Positions 1-9,303 of a DNA stretch of 64,000 bases are shown piece by piece. Source of the stretch: Silvimonas soli (GTDB taxonomy: Bacteria > Pseudomonadota > Gammaproteobacteria > Burkholderiales > Chitinibacteraceae). Every line of letters starts with the position of its first letter. Within the stretch, counting starts at the first letter, position 1. Location of the stretch: NCBI RefSeq assembly GCF_030035605.1, contig NZ_CP106736.1, positions 3,038,001 through 3,102,000 on the forward strand, written 5' to 3'. The translations under genes were made by a program, and so were the position numbers. A model generated the notes under the pieces. That model had not been told where the DNA came from and ran no database searches. It worked only from the letters and a program-made list of their open reading frames with translations.

Positions 1-77
1 ATTTCCGTCTGTTTTGCGCCCGGCTGGATATGCAGATGCAGCACCAGCCGGATTTCTTGCATTTCAAACCAGCTCAC
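1..77 (-). CDS. DUF167 (YggU-like) protein, 5' end only
   Basis: Only the first 25 or so codons lie in the window; the gene runs off the left edge. Reading leftward from a GTG at 77, the peptide begins MSWFEMQEIRLVLHLHIQPG and continues with AKQTE. The LHIQPGAK stretch is typical of the start of DUF167/YggU proteins, whose function is unknown. The GTG overlaps the yggT stop as GTGA, which implies translational coupling. An internal ATG at 62 is the alternative start, but it would lose the family-typical SW start. In many proteobacteria the gene follows yggT, as here. Confidence 0.75.
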   Translation of the reverse strand, partial: MSWFEMQEIRLVLHLHIQPGAKQTE

Positions 78-661
78 GCTGCGATACGCACATTCTGCAA
101 GATGATCGGTTCCAGCCCGGCGACCACCACATTCAGCAGCAATTGAATGATCAAAATGAGGATCAGCGGGGTGATGTCGATCCCGCCAATGGTGGGAATC
201 ATGCGCCGCAAAGGTCGCAGGAACGGCCCGGTAATGCCTTCCAGAATCGGCATCAGCGGGTTATAGGGCGAAATCCACGACATCAGCGCTTGCCCGATGG
301 TTGCGGCGAACAACAGATACAGCGACATCTTCACCAATTCCAGCACGGCTGCCAGCAGCAGGGCGACGATGGACAGCGGCGAGCCAAAGATGAATGGCCA
401 CGGCGTGATCGCCAGTAGCAGCAGGTGCATCAGGAACGCGCAAATCCACGCCAGCAGCACGCTGGCCATGTCCAGATTGCGCCAGGATGGGATTACCCGT
501 CGCACTGGCAGCACGATCCAGTTGGTCGTAGCCAGCACAAACTGCCCGATCGGGTGCTTGAACGAGACTCGCCCCGCTTGTAGATAAAACCGGGTCAACA
601 ACAACAGTATGAAAAACTCCGCAATATTGCGGACCAGAAACTCGAGCGTGCTCGATAGCAT
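74..661 (-). CDS. YggT family integral membrane protein
   Basis: A 195-residue hydrophobic protein with two tandem YggT repeats. Each half has paired membrane segments followed by a basic stretch of the type PVRRVIPSWRNLD (first half) and LRPLRRMIPTIGGIDITP (second half). The R-R-x-I-P pattern followed by a G-x-D/I loop is the YggT hallmark. It sits in the inner membrane. The exact role is unsettled; homologues have been linked to osmotic tolerance and cell-envelope assembly. The start is supported by GGAGG 7 bases upstream. It begins 14 bases after the proC stop and overlaps the DUF167 gene by 4 bases, so the three genes are very probably one transcript. Confidence 0.9.
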   Translation of the reverse strand: MLSSTLEFLVRNIAEFFILLLLTRFYLQAGRVSFKHPIGQFVLATTNWIVLPVRRVIPSWRNLDMASVLLAWICAFLMHLLLLAITPWPFIFGSPLSIVALLLAAVLELVKMSLYLLFAATIGQALMSWISPYNPLMPILEGITGPFLRPLRRMIPTIGGIDITPLILILIIQLLLNVVVAGLEPIILQNVRIAA

Positions 662-675
662 GGCAACGCCTCCGT

Positions 676-1494
676 TCAGAGTTCGGAATCCCGACCGAGT
701 TCATCACCCAGCTCACGCGAACGCGCGGCTGCCGCTTGGGTGGCGGCGATAATCGTCGCGCGCACCTGGCTGTTTTCCATCGCATTGATGGCTCGTTCGG
801 TCGTGCCACCCTTGGAGGTGACTTTGACGCGCAAGGTGGCGACGTCATCTTCGCTTTGCGCTGCCAGCTTCATGGCTCCGGCGACTGTCTCATAAGCCAG
901 CTCGCGTGCTACTTCAGGGGCGAACCCTTGTGCACGGGCGGCTGCCTGCAGCGACTCGATAAAATAAAACACATAAGCCGGACCACTGCCGGAAATGGCG
1001 GTAATGCCATCCATTTCACTTTCTTCTTTCAGCCACACCACTTTACCTATCGAAGTCAGGATGGTTTCGGTGGCCGCGCGATCTTCACTTGAGACGCCTG
1101 CGGTGGCGTAGACGCCAGAGATGCCCGCCTGCACCAGCGCCGGAGTATTGGGCATGACGCGAACAATGCGGCTGTAACCGCCTAGCCAGCGTGAAATGGT
1201 TTCGGCACGCACGCCAGCGGCAATGGAAACGACCAGTGCGTTCCCGAGCCGCGGTAACGCAGCCTGAGCAACCTGGCGCAATTGCTGTGGTTTGACTGCG
1301 AAGATCACCACATCGCTGACGGGGAGATCCTCTTCCGGGGCGGAGGCAGTCACCTTGTATTGGGTGACCAGTTGTTCGCGCTTGATCAGTTCCGGATCAA
1401 CCACGTGCAACTGATCTGCCGGGAAGCCCTGCCTGACCAGGCCGCCGATCATGGCTCCAGCCATGTTGCCGCCACCGATAAAGGTAATCTTCAT
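676..1494 (-). CDS. proC: Pyrroline-5-carboxylate reductase
   Basis: Catalyses the NAD(P)H-dependent last step of proline synthesis in the cytoplasm. The 272-residue product opens with a Rossmann motif (MKITFIGGGNMAGAMIGGL). It carries the family's VMPNTPALVQAGIS segment near the middle and the ISGSGPAYVFYFIESL and TSKGGTTERAI segments in the C-terminal dimerisation domain. The start at 1494 is chosen because the reading frame could extend upstream but the Rossmann strand normally begins within a few residues of Met1. It lies between yggS and yggT on the same strand, a conserved proteobacterial order. Confidence 0.96.
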   Translation of the reverse strand: MKITFIGGGNMAGAMIGGLVRQGFPADQLHVVDPELIKREQLVTQYKVTASAPEEDLPVSDVVIFAVKPQQLRQVAQAALPRLGNALVVSIAAGVRAETISRWLGGYSRIVRVMPNTPALVQAGISGVYATAGVSSEDRAATETILTSIGKVVWLKEESEMDGITAISGSGPAYVFYFIESLQAAARAQGFAPEVARELAYETVAGAMKLAAQSEDDVATLRVKVTSKGGTTERAINAMENSQVRATIIAATQAAAARSRELGDELGRDSEL

Positions 1495-1578
1495 GTGTCT
1501 TGGTATCCCGTTGACTGAGCTTTGAATTGTTGGTGTGGTCACCGGCGTCGGGCGCCATGGTGGTCCAGTCGCCTGCGA

Positions 1579-2283
1579 TTATGCCGTCATTTTGTTCGGG
1601 CGGGCGCCAAATAATGCGGTGCCGATTCGTACCAGCGTTGCCCCGTGCGCCACTGCGACTTCCAGGTCGGATGACATGCCCATGGACAAGGTATCCAGCG
1701 CATAGCCTTGTTCATTAAGTTGAGCCTGCAACTGGTGTAGCTGCTCGAACTGGGCCGCCAGCGCTGCCTCATCGCGGGTTGGCTCGGGGATGCACATCAA
1801 ACCACGCAAGTTCAAATTGGGTAGCGCCGCCACGTGCCGGGCCAGTTCCAGCGTTTCTTCGGGGGCCACGCCCGATTTGCTCGCCTCTCCCGAGACATTG
1901 ACCTGGATACAGACATTCAGTCGCGGCAGTTGGTTCGGCCGCTGTTGTGATAGCCGTTCGGCAATAATCAGCCGGTCGATGGCGTGCACCCAGTGCGCAC
2001 TGGCCGCAACGCTGCGGGTTTTGTTGCGCTGTAATGGGCCGATGAAATGCCATTCCAGATCAGCCAAGTCAGCCAGCGCCGCGACTTTGTCGGTGAATTC
2101 CTGAACATAATTTTCGCCAAACGCGCGCTGACCCGCCGCATAAAAACTGCGGATATCTTCGGTTGGAAAGGTTTTGCTCACAGCAAGCAAGCCCACAGTC
2201 GCCGGATCGCGGCTGGCAAATTGCGCGGCGGCATCGATGCGCGCCCGGATGTGAGCCAGAGTGAGGGTGAAGTGATCGGTCAT
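1579..2283 (-). CDS. YggS/PROSC family PLP homeostasis protein
   Basis: A 234-residue PLP-binding protein of the YggS (PLPBP) family, a single alanine-racemase-like barrel without known catalysis that buffers pyridoxal phosphate. The PLP lysine is in LLAVSKTFP (about Lys37). FGENYVQEF, WHFIGPLQRNK and the phosphate-binding LSMGMSSDLEVAV segments are all present. The start at 2283 gives MTDHFTLTLA; a longer frame would add a basic, unfamily-like leader. proC begins 84 bases downstream on the same strand, as in many proteobacteria. Confidence 0.95.
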   Translation of the reverse strand: MTDHFTLTLAHIRARIDAAAQFASRDPATVGLLAVSKTFPTEDIRSFYAAGQRAFGENYVQEFTDKVAALADLADLEWHFIGPLQRNKTRSVAASAHWVHAIDRLIIAERLSQQRPNQLPRLNVCIQVNVSGEASKSGVAPEETLELARHVAALPNLNLRGLMCIPEPTRDEAALAAQFEQLHQLQAQLNEQGYALDTLSMGMSSDLEVAVAHGATLVRIGTALFGARPNKMTA

Positions 2284-2417
2284 GAGCCAGCCAGATAAAA
2301 ATGCAAACGCAAGGGCAGCGCGCACGGCGCGACTGCGGCGGCAAAGACGAACACGTCTTGACCGTAACACGGCATTATAAGTTTATTTACTGGCGTGAGT
2401 TTGCAGCGGCGTGCGCT

Positions 2418-2618
2418 TTAGCGGGGACGGACGGATGCGTCTGGCTCTGGCGTGGAGTCAGTGCGGTCGGCGCGGATCACGGCAAACACCACGGCGGACA
2501 CAAACAGCGCGCCGGTGAGTAGCGCAGCAATGATCCAGCCTTGTTGAATGGCCGTAATACCAAGAAAGCCGAGGATCGCGACGATGAAGTCCAGCAATCC
2601 GGCGATGAAGTTATCCAT
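2418..2618 (-). CDS. Small predicted membrane protein (66 aa)
   Basis: Unrecognised. The product is 66 residues: two hydrophobic segments (about residues 5-21 and 24-45) separated by a short AIQQGW turn, then a polar acidic and proline-rich tail (RADRTDSTPEPDASVRPR). It looks like a small two-helix inner-membrane protein with its tail on one side. The start at 2618 gives MDNFIAGLLDF; a longer frame reaches 2654 but adds a charged leader. There is no strong ribosome site. It is transcribed toward yggS and away from pilT. Codon use looks like that of its neighbours. The coding call rests only on composition. Confidence 0.5.
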   Translation of the reverse strand: MDNFIAGLLDFIVAILGFLGITAIQQGWIIAALLTGALFVSAVVFAVIRADRTDSTPEPDASVRPR

Positions 2619-2988
2619 AAGTAAGCACTCTAGTTCACGACGGCCATCCCGCAATCAATCTGCGATTCTGGCTGACTAAAGGCGCGTGCCTGGTGGTGGC
2701 ACTTTGTCCGGTTAATTGCCTTGTAGCCCGCAATGAGGCAAACGAGGGCTCCGTCCGTAAGCGCACGTTTGCGCCCTGTCGGACAACACTTTGAACTGTC
2801 ATCAAGTGCAAGTAGATAGTTGTCTTTTGGACACGTAACGCACACGCGCTGGTTACGTGGTATTTGACCGCAGTTAGAATCCCTGACGATATGCAATAGT
2901 TGCAACGCATACTGCGCTCATTTGCACTTGTCATGAAACAAAGCCGGTGCGCCACAGCGCCGGGAAATTACCGGAGCCCCGCGCCCTC
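2619..2988. other. Intergenic region upstream of pilT
   Basis: 370 bases between the small membrane gene and pilT. A weak sigma70-like promoter for pilT is visible: TTGAAC at 2791-2796 and TAGATA at 2813-2818, with a 16-base spacer. A stretch around 2725-2752 begins GTAGCCCGCAATGAGG and faintly resembles the repeat at 15816-15864. Short frames here look like chance. Confidence 0.35.
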
Positions 2989-4032
2989 ATGGAAATATCA
3001 GAACTGCTCGCGTTCGCCGTTAAAAACAAAGCGTCGGACTTGCACCTCTCCAGTGGCTTGCCTCCCATGATCCGCGTCCACGGTGACGTGCGCCGCATCA
3101 ACTTGCCGCCGCTGGAACACAAAGACGTGCATGACATGGTGTACGACATCATGAACGACGGGCAGCGCAAGATTTACGAAGACACACTGGAATGTGACTT
3201 CTCGTTCGAGATTCCCAATCTGGCGCGTTTCCGGGTCAATGCTTTTGTGCAAAACCGCGGTGCGGGTGCGGTGTTCCGGACCATTCCGTCCAAAGTGCTG
3301 ACGCTGGAAGAACTGAACACCCCCAAGATTTTCCGCGATATTTCCGAAAACCCGCGTGGCCTGGTGTTGGTAACCGGCCCAACCGGCTCGGGTAAGTCCA
3401 CCACGCTGGCGGCGATGGTGAACTACATCAACGAGAACGAATATGGTCACATCCTGACCATTGAAGATCCGATTGAATTTGTGCACCAGTCCAAGAAATG
3501 CCTGATCAACCAGCGTGAAGTCGGCCCGCATACGCTGAGCTTCTCCAACGCGCTGCGTTCAGCGCTGCGGGAAGATCCGGACGTGGTGCTGGTGGGCGAA
3601 ATGCGTGACCTGGAAACCATCCGCCTGGCGCTGACCGCGGCGGAAACCGGTCACCTGGTGTTTGGCACATTGCACACCAGTTCTGCAGCCAAAACGATTG
3701 ACCGGGTGGTCGATGTTTTCCCGGCAGCAGAAAAAGAAATGGTGCGGGCGATGTTGTCTGAATCGCTGCGCGCGGTGATCTCGCAAACACTGCTGAAAAC
3801 CAAAGACGGCCAGTCCCGGGTGGCTGCGCACGAAATCATGATCGGTATTCCGGCGATTCGTAACTTGATCCGTGAAAACAAGATTGCGCAGATGTATTCG
3901 TCGATTCAGACCGGTCAGCAATTTGGTATGCAAACGCTGGATCAATCGCTGCAGAACCTGGTTCAGCGCAATATCTGTTCGGTGGCAGAGGCGCGCACCA
4001 AGGCGGCTATTCCGGATAACTTCAAGGGTTGA
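2989..4032 (+). CDS. pilT: Type IV pilus retraction ATPase PilT
   Basis: Hexameric cytoplasmic ATPase that powers pilus retraction, twitching motility and DNA uptake. The product is 347 residues, the usual PilT length. The N-terminal PAS-like domain begins MEISELLAFAVKNKASDLHLS. Walker A is GPTGSGKST (about residues 130-138), and the Asp and His boxes (EDPIEFVH, GHLVFGTLHTSSA) and the Walker B region (DPDVVLVGEMRD) follow. The C-terminal AIRNLIREN motif is the PilT signature needed for retraction. The start at 2989 removes an upstream GTG extension. pilU follows after 210 bases on the same strand. Confidence 0.97.
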   Translation: MEISELLAFAVKNKASDLHLSSGLPPMIRVHGDVRRINLPPLEHKDVHDMVYDIMNDGQRKIYEDTLECDFSFEIPNLARFRVNAFVQNRGAGAVFRTIPSKVLTLEELNTPKIFRDISENPRGLVLVTGPTGSGKSTTLAAMVNYINENEYGHILTIEDPIEFVHQSKKCLINQREVGPHTLSFSNALRSALREDPDVVLVGEMRDLETIRLALTAAETGHLVFGTLHTSSAAKTIDRVVDVFPAAEKEMVRAMLSESLRAVISQTLLKTKDGQSRVAAHEIMIGIPAIRNLIRENKIAQMYSSIQTGQQFGMQTLDQSLQNLVQRNICSVAEARTKAAIPDNFKG

Positions 4033-4242
4033 TCGGAAGATTGGCGTCCGATTAGGTGGCAGGTCGTCGCGTTTGTCTGTTTTTCACAACCAAAGCGGCC
4101 TGCCAGCGAAATAGTCGTAGCTAAATCGAATATCCGGCAGCTATTAATCAAGCTATAGATACACTCAGGCGGATATCAGGAGCCTGGCGACTTATCGGGC
4201 GTCAGGCAAACCAGCATCAGCCGCACAGAAGATCAGATACCC

Positions 4243-5379
4243 ATGGAAAAAGAACAAGCAGCCAAGTTCATGCAGGATCTCTTGCGCCATATGCGGGCCA
4301 AGGGTGCATCGGACTTGTTTATTACGGTTGATTTTCCACCGGCAATGAAGGTGGATGGCCGGGTTACGCCGGTTTCCAATCAGGTTCTTTCTTCGCAGCA
4401 CACCAAAGAACTGGCGCGCGCGATCATGAATGACCGGCAGGCAGAAGAATTCGAAGCCACGCATGAATGTAATTTTGCGATCAGCCCGGGCACGCTCGGG
4501 CGTTATCGGGTTAATGCGTTCATGCAGCAAGGTCGCGTGGGCATGGTCTTGCGGACCATCAATTCGCATATCCCCAAGCTGGATGAACTCGGCCTGCCCA
4601 TGGTCTTGCACGATATCGCCATGGCCAAGCGCGGTCTGGTGATCTTTGTTGGCGGTACCGGTTCAGGTAAATCGACCTCGCTGGCCGCGATGATTGGTGA
4701 GCGTAACGAGAAAGCCTACGATCACATCATTACCATCGAAGACCCGATTGAATACGTGCACGAGCATAAAAATTGTATCGTCACGCAACGCGAAGTAGGG
4801 GTTGATACAGACTCTTGGGGCTCGGCGCTGAAGAATACTTTGCGTCAGGCGCCTGACGTGATTCTGATCGGGGAAATCCGTGATCGTGAAACCATGGATT
4901 ACGCCATTGCTTTTGCCGAAACCGGTCACTTGTGTATGGCTACTTTGCATGCCAACTCCTCCAATCAGGCATTGGACCGGATTATCAACTTCTTCCCGGA
5001 AGAACGCCGTTCGCAATTGCTGATGGATTTGTCGTTAAATCTGAAGGCATTTGTATCGCAACGTCTTGTTCCGCACCGCTCCGGCCAGGGACGCGTAGCT
5101 GCAGTTGAGGTTATGCTTAATTCACCGCTGATTTCTGAACTGATCTTCAAGGGCGAAGTGCACGAGATCAAGGAAATCATGAAGAAGTCGCGCGAATTGG
5201 GGATGCAGACCTTTGACCAGTCTTTGTTTGATCTTTATGAAGCGGGCCTGATTACCTACGAAGATGCATTACGTAATGCCGATTCGGTCAACGATTTGCG
5301 ACTTAGCATCAAGTTGCAAGGTGCAGAAGCCAAACATAAAGATGTGCTTTCCGGAATCGACCATCTGGATATCGTATAA
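4243..5379 (+). CDS. pilU: PilT-dependent retraction ATPase PilU
   Basis: A PilT paralogue that helps PilT retract type IV pili under load. The product is 378 residues. Walker A is GGTGSGKST (about residues 137-145), Walker B is APDVILIGEIRD, and the His box is TGHLCMATLHANSSNQALDR. The protein begins MEKEQAAKFMQDLLRHM and ends with a longer C-terminal tail than PilT, both PilU traits, and it lacks the exact AIRNLIREN motif. The 210-base gap after pilT and the absence of an obvious terminator leave open co-transcription or a second promoter. Confidence 0.95.
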   Translation: MEKEQAAKFMQDLLRHMRAKGASDLFITVDFPPAMKVDGRVTPVSNQVLSSQHTKELARAIMNDRQAEEFEATHECNFAISPGTLGRYRVNAFMQQGRVGMVLRTINSHIPKLDELGLPMVLHDIAMAKRGLVIFVGGTGSGKSTSLAAMIGERNEKAYDHIITIEDPIEYVHEHKNCIVTQREVGVDTDSWGSALKNTLRQAPDVILIGEIRDRETMDYAIAFAETGHLCMATLHANSSNQALDRIINFFPEERRSQLLMDLSLNLKAFVSQRLVPHRSGQGRVAAVEVMLNSPLISELIFKGEVHEIKEIMKKSRELGMQTFDQSLFDLYEAGLITYEDALRNADSVNDLRLSIKLQGAEAKHKDVLSGIDHLDIV

Positions 5380-5420
5380 AATATGCCACTTGTTTACCGA
5401 AAGCGACCACTGATCCCCGG

Positions 5421-7556
5421 ATGAAGAAACGCCCAGCTCACACTTTGCACCTTACTTCGCTGATCGCTGCGGGGATGGCCCTGGGCGCGGCGCCCGCATA
5501 TTCCGCTGCGCTGGGGGCGATCCAGGTCAGATCGGCGCTGGGAGAAAAACTGGACGCGGTCATTCAGGTGGTGACCGCGCCCGGTGAAGAGTTGAGCAGC
5601 AGTTGTTTTCGGCTTGGCTCGGCGCAAAGTGAAGATGGCAACACAGTGGTGCGCGGTGCGCGGTTGACCTTTGAGGCCGTGAGTGACGGCGTGGGGCGCT
5701 TGCGCATCCAGACGGCTGATACCGTCATGGAACCCGTCATCAAGTTGCCGGTGCAGGTCAAATGCCCGGCCGATGATGCCCGAGATTTTCAGCGCGAATA
5801 CACCCTGCTGCTGGACCCGCGTGAATACAAAAGCCCGGTGCAGACCGCTGCTGACACGACCAGCGTACCCAAAGCATCTATGGCCTTGCCGGGGACCACG
5901 CGCCGTAAAACACCGCAGGCGGGATCGGAGTGGACCGTGCGTTCCGGTGACACCGTTGAATCGATTGCCAGCAGTTACTACCCCAAAGATGGCGCGGGTC
6001 GCCGTCAATTCATCGACCAGATGTATGCGCTGAACCCGGATTTGCCATTAGGTTATCGGGTGCCGCTGGCAGAAAATACGCAGGTTGCTTTACCCAAACC
6101 TCGCGCTGCACATGTGGCGGCGTCGTCGGCAGAGGCCAAGCCTGCTAAAACCGCCAAACTGAACAACGCCAGTGATCGTGCGGTGTTGCGACTGGATGAT
6201 TCACCGCCAGATATGGCGCAGCCCTCATCCGCCCCATCGCCAGGTGTCGCGCAGGTGGCCTCACAAGTCGCTGCTGAAGATCAGCAACTGGCACAGTTGA
6301 AGATCCAGATTGCCCAGTTGCAGCAAGAGTTGGCCGATGTGCGTCAACAAGCACAAAACCAGGCGCTGGCGCAAGCCAAAGCGCGGGTGCGAACTGCTCC
6401 GGCGCCATTAACACCGCAGGTCACGGTTGCTCCGGCAGCGCAAACCGGTGGCACAGGTTGGGGCTGGTTGCTGTTCCCGCTGGTCCTGTTGCTCGTGCTT
6501 ATTCCGGGTGTTTACACGTGGCGGCGCTGGAAAAAGCGCCAAGCTGAGGCGCAGGCGGCTGAAGATCAGTTTCCCTTCCAGTTCGCTACCCTGGAAAGGC
6601 CGACCGAGCACTCGGTAACCACGCCATTGCGTGCTGCGTCGCCGGCACCGGCCAGAGGCCCGGTGGATGCGCCCAAAGACCTCGCGCACAACATTGCGCA
6701 GATCGCCAACGATTGGCAGAACTCCACCATGGACGTGGTGCAGCCGGGCAATGTTTCGGAAGAAGCCCAACTGTTGCTCGACCACGGTTTACTGCAGCAG
6801 GCAATCAACCTGCTGACCCAGGAAATTGAACAGCACCCTGGCATTCCGGCTTTGTGGATGAAGCTTTTCTCCATCTATAGCCAGCACCACATGAAGTCTG
6901 AGTTCAAGGATCGTGCGCTCGAATTCAAGCACAGCATCCAGGACGAAGCGCTGTGGCGCCAAGTGCAGGTGATGGGATGCGACATCGATCCGGAAAACCC
7001 CTTGTATCAGGCCAGCGCAGAGCAGGCAGGGCGCACGCCGGATTACCGCAAAGAGTCCGCACTCAAGCAAACGGTCGGTGGCGATTTACCTGACCACGAG
7101 CCAGAGGCCAAGGCTGATCCAGACATGTTGTTTGCATCAGCCATGCGTGAGCAAGCCGGGCTGGGTAGTGATGAGTGGTCTTTGGCCGAGCATAACGAAG
7201 CTTTGCCCGGTAACCCGCTGGCGGGCCATACGCCATTTGATCCTCGTTCGGTCGAGGTCGAGGAAATCAAAAACACTCCAGTGTTTGCCAACGATCTGGA
7301 GTTTGATCTGGATGCCTTGCCACCGCTGGAAAGCAAAACCGCTAGCAGCCCCGCGGCCCCCGCTCCGGCAGCGATAGCCGCCGCAGATTTCCGCTCGGAA
7401 GACCCGGCTATGCAGCAAATTGCTGCCATGCTGCAACAGGGGCAGCAGTCCGAGGCCACTCGCGCATTGGAAAAAATGCTCTACGCCGGTGATGGTGACC
7501 AACGCCAGTTGGCATTGCACTGGCTGGAAAAGCTGCAGAGCACTTTCGACAAGTAA
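5421..7556 (+). CDS. FimV/TspA-like peptidoglycan-binding pilus assembly protein
   Basis: A 711-residue inner-membrane protein of the FimV family, which organises polar type IV pilus and type II secretion assembly and second-messenger signalling. It has a signal peptide ending near AYSA (residues 1-28), the FimV N-terminal domain (LGAIQVRSALGEKLDAVIQV), and a periplasmic LysM motif (about 172-210, WTVRSGDTVESIASSYYPKD). A short coiled coil (about 285-315) and one membrane segment (about 347-366) followed by basic residues come next. The cytoplasmic part is acidic with a TPR-like stretch (LLLDHGLLQQAINLLTQEI). The FimV C-terminal motif is near the end (MQQIAAMLQQGQQSEATRAL). It begins 41 bases after pilU, so it is probably part of the same pilus locus. 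Confidence 0.9.
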   Translation: MKKRPAHTLHLTSLIAAGMALGAAPAYSAALGAIQVRSALGEKLDAVIQVVTAPGEELSSSCFRLGSAQSEDGNTVVRGARLTFEAVSDGVGRLRIQTADTVMEPVIKLPVQVKCPADDARDFQREYTLLLDPREYKSPVQTAADTTSVPKASMALPGTTRRKTPQAGSEWTVRSGDTVESIASSYYPKDGAGRRQFIDQMYALNPDLPLGYRVPLAENTQVALPKPRAAHVAASSAEAKPAKTAKLNNASDRAVLRLDDSPPDMAQPSSAPSPGVAQVASQVAAEDQQLAQLKIQIAQLQQELADVRQQAQNQALAQAKARVRTAPAPLTPQVTVAPAAQTGGTGWGWLLFPLVLLLVLIPGVYTWRRWKKRQAEAQAAEDQFPFQFATLERPTEHSVTTPLRAASPAPARGPVDAPKDLAHNIAQIANDWQNSTMDVVQPGNVSEEAQLLLDHGLLQQAINLLTQEIEQHPGIPALWMKLFSIYSQHHMKSEFKDRALEFKHSIQDEALWRQVQVMGCDIDPENPLYQASAEQAGRTPDYRKESALKQTVGGDLPDHEPEAKADPDMLFASAMREQAGLGSDEWSLAEHNEALPGNPLAGHTPFDPRSVEVEEIKNTPVFANDLEFDLDALPPLESKTASSPAAPAPAAIAAADFRSEDPAMQQIAAMLQQGQQSEATRALEKMLYAGDGDQRQLALHWLEKLQSTFDK

Positions 7557-7595
7557 TTGGCCAGCCAGTTAGCTTGGGTCTGAACGGGGCGTTGA

Positions 7596-8522
7596 TTACA
7601 ACGTGCCGTTCATGACTTCGGTACACCGTTCGGCCAGCAACTCCTCCCCCAGAAAGTCCAGAAAATGGCGCACCGCAGGTACCAGCCCGCGGCGTGAAGG
7701 GAATACCGCGTGCGCGTACCCGGTGGCAGAGGTCCAGTCTGGCAGCACTGGCACCAGCGTGCCCGCAGTCAGCTCTGGTCGGCACAAATACTCCGGCAGG
7801 ATGACCGCGCCGACGCCACCGACGGCTGCGTATTTCAGCGTCACCATGTCATCGGCCACATAACGCGGATAGTGCGTTACCTGCTGCTTTACGCCGCCTG
7901 GGCCCACCAGTGACCACGTCGCCCGGCCATCGGTGGCGGACATGGCTAGCGTGTCCAGCCAACCCAGTTCATCCGGATGAGAAGGTTGTCCTTGCCGTGC
8001 CAACTGCGCCGGGCTCGCGAGCAGCACTGCGTTGGTGGTGCCAAATTGCTTGATCACCAATGAAGCGGAGTCTTGCAGAGTAGGACGCACGCGCAGGGCC
8101 ACATCAATGCCTTCTTCCAGCAAATCGATCACCCGGTTGGTTACGATCATGTTCAGTTTGACCTGCGGGTAACGCATCATGAATTGCGGGATGATCTCGC
8201 CCACCACGGTTTGGGCCAGCGTCACCGGGCAGGCCACTTTGATAGTGCCACGCGGCGCGGATTGAACATGTTCGACCACTTCTGTCGCCGCGCGAGCTTC
8301 GTCCCGAATGGCCACGCAGTGGCGAAAGTACAATTCGCCGATTTCCGTCACCGCGAGCTTGCGCGTGGTGCGCTGTAACAGACGCACGCCTAGATGTGCT
8401 TCCAGTTCTGCTACCCGCCGCGACAGGCGTGATTTCGGGATGCCCAAAGCGCGGCTGGCGCTGGAGAACCCGCCTGCTTCAACGACTTCGGCAAAGAACA
8501 GCATGTCGTTCAGATCTTGCAT
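7596..8522 (-). CDS. LysR-type transcriptional regulator, divergent from azoR
   Basis: 308-residue LysR regulator. The N-terminal winged helix-turn-helix (about residues 4-63) includes FSSASRALGIPKSRLSRRVAELEAHLG. The C-terminal periplasmic-binding-like effector domain follows (IKVACPVTLAQTVVGEIIP). It matches the subgroup next to azoreductase and quinone reductase genes. Divergence from azoR and the perfect inverted repeat at 8540-8561 suggest control of azoR and of itself by an electrophile or quinone-type inducer (inference). The ATG at 8522 is chosen over a TTG at 8540, which would overlap the repeat and has its AGGA too close. Confidence 0.9.
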   Translation of the reverse strand: MQDLNDMLFFAEVVEAGGFSSASRALGIPKSRLSRRVAELEAHLGVRLLQRTTRKLAVTEIGELYFRHCVAIRDEARAATEVVEHVQSAPRGTIKVACPVTLAQTVVGEIIPQFMMRYPQVKLNMIVTNRVIDLLEEGIDVALRVRPTLQDSASLVIKQFGTTNAVLLASPAQLARQGQPSHPDELGWLDTLAMSATDGRATWSLVGPGGVKQQVTHYPRYVADDMVTLKYAAVGGVGAVILPEYLCRPELTAGTLVPVLPDWTSATGYAHAVFPSRRGLVPAVRHFLDFLGEELLAERCTEVMNGTL

Positions 8523-8539
8523 GGCGTTTGTCCGGTTCA

Positions 8540-8561
8540 ATTGTCCTGCAAATAGGACAAT
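8540..8561. promoter_or_regulatory. Perfect inverted repeat, likely LysR operator
   Basis: Two exact 8-base arms, ATTGTCCT (8540-8547) and AGGACAAT (8554-8561), with a 6-base spacer. It lies 17 bases before the lysR ATG and about 110 bases before azoR. Its place between a divergent LysR gene and its likely target makes it the best candidate recognition site. Binding has not been shown. Confidence 0.6.
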
Positions 8562-8671
8562 CTATCGCATTTTTGCCGACTTATCACTCACTAAGTCCGC
8601 CGGTAGAGTAGCGGTCATGTTGAAAGACCAACCGGCCTTACCCGGTTACTTCAAAGACCAAGGAGAAACAC

Positions 8672-9283
8672 ATGAAGCTGCTGCATATTGATTCGAGCGT
8701 TCTGGCCGACAACTCGGTATCCCGCAAACTGACCGCACGCATTGCCAAGGAATGGCAAGCTGCCCGTCCTGGCACTCAAGTGCAATATCTGGATCTGGCA
8801 ACTGCAGAGCCGGCTCACTTGTCCGGCGAAGCACTGGGCGCCCGTTTTGTGCCTGCTGAATCGCATACAGAACTACAAAAACGCGAAACCGCCTACACTG
8901 AAGATCTGCTGCAACAGTTCCTGGGTGCAGATGTGATCGTGGTTGGCGCACCGATGTACAACTTCTCGATTCCTAGCCAGCTGAAGGCCTGGATCGACCG
9001 CATCGCTGTAGCGGGCCGCACCTTCAAGTACGGCGAAAACGGCCCGGTTGGCCTGGCTGGCGGCAAGACTGTGGTGGTGGTTTCCACTCGCGGTGGTGTG
9101 TATTCGACCTCCGAAGCCATGCGCGCTCTGGACCATCAAGAAAGCTACCTGACCACCGTGTTTGGTTTCCTCGGTATTACCGATGTGCGTTTTGTGCGTG
9201 CTGAAGGTACTTCGATGGGCGATGCGAAGAAAGCCGAAGCAGTGGCTGGCGCAGAAGCCGAAATCGCGGCACTTACCGCCTGA
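8672..9283 (+). CDS. azoR: FMN-dependent NADH-azoreductase / quinone reductase
   Basis: A 203-residue flavodoxin-like enzyme that uses NADH and FMN for two-electron reduction of quinones and azo compounds in the cytoplasm. It begins [20 protein letters not shown], where HIDSS and the following SxSRxL bind FMN phosphate. The [19 protein letters not shown] motif is typical of AzoR, as is [11 protein letters not shown] good GGAG lies 8 bases before the ATG. It is followed by a terminator at 9304-9333 and preceded by the likely LysR operator. Confidence 0.95.
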   Translation: MKLLHIDSSVLADNSVSRKLTARIAKEWQAARPGTQVQYLDLATAEPAHLSGEALGARFVPAESHTELQKRETAYTEDLLQQFLGADVIVVGAPMYNFSIPSQLKAWIDRIAVAGRTFKYGENGPVGLAGGKTVVVVSTRGGVYSTSEAMRALDHQESYLTTVFGFLGITDVRFVRAEGTSMGDAKKAEAVAGAEAEIAALTA

Positions 9284-9303
9284 TTTGCGGCACACTGAGG
9301 TTC

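Noticed and set aside
2725..2752. GTAGCCCGCAATGAGG stretch as a repeat
   Set aside because: Too degenerate against the element at 15816 to call; needs a genome-wide copy count.
4033..4242. Sigma-54 promoter before pilU (GG...GC spacing)
   Set aside because: The TGGCAGGTCGTCGC stretch has the GG and GC elements one base too close, so it does not fit the -24/-12 pattern.
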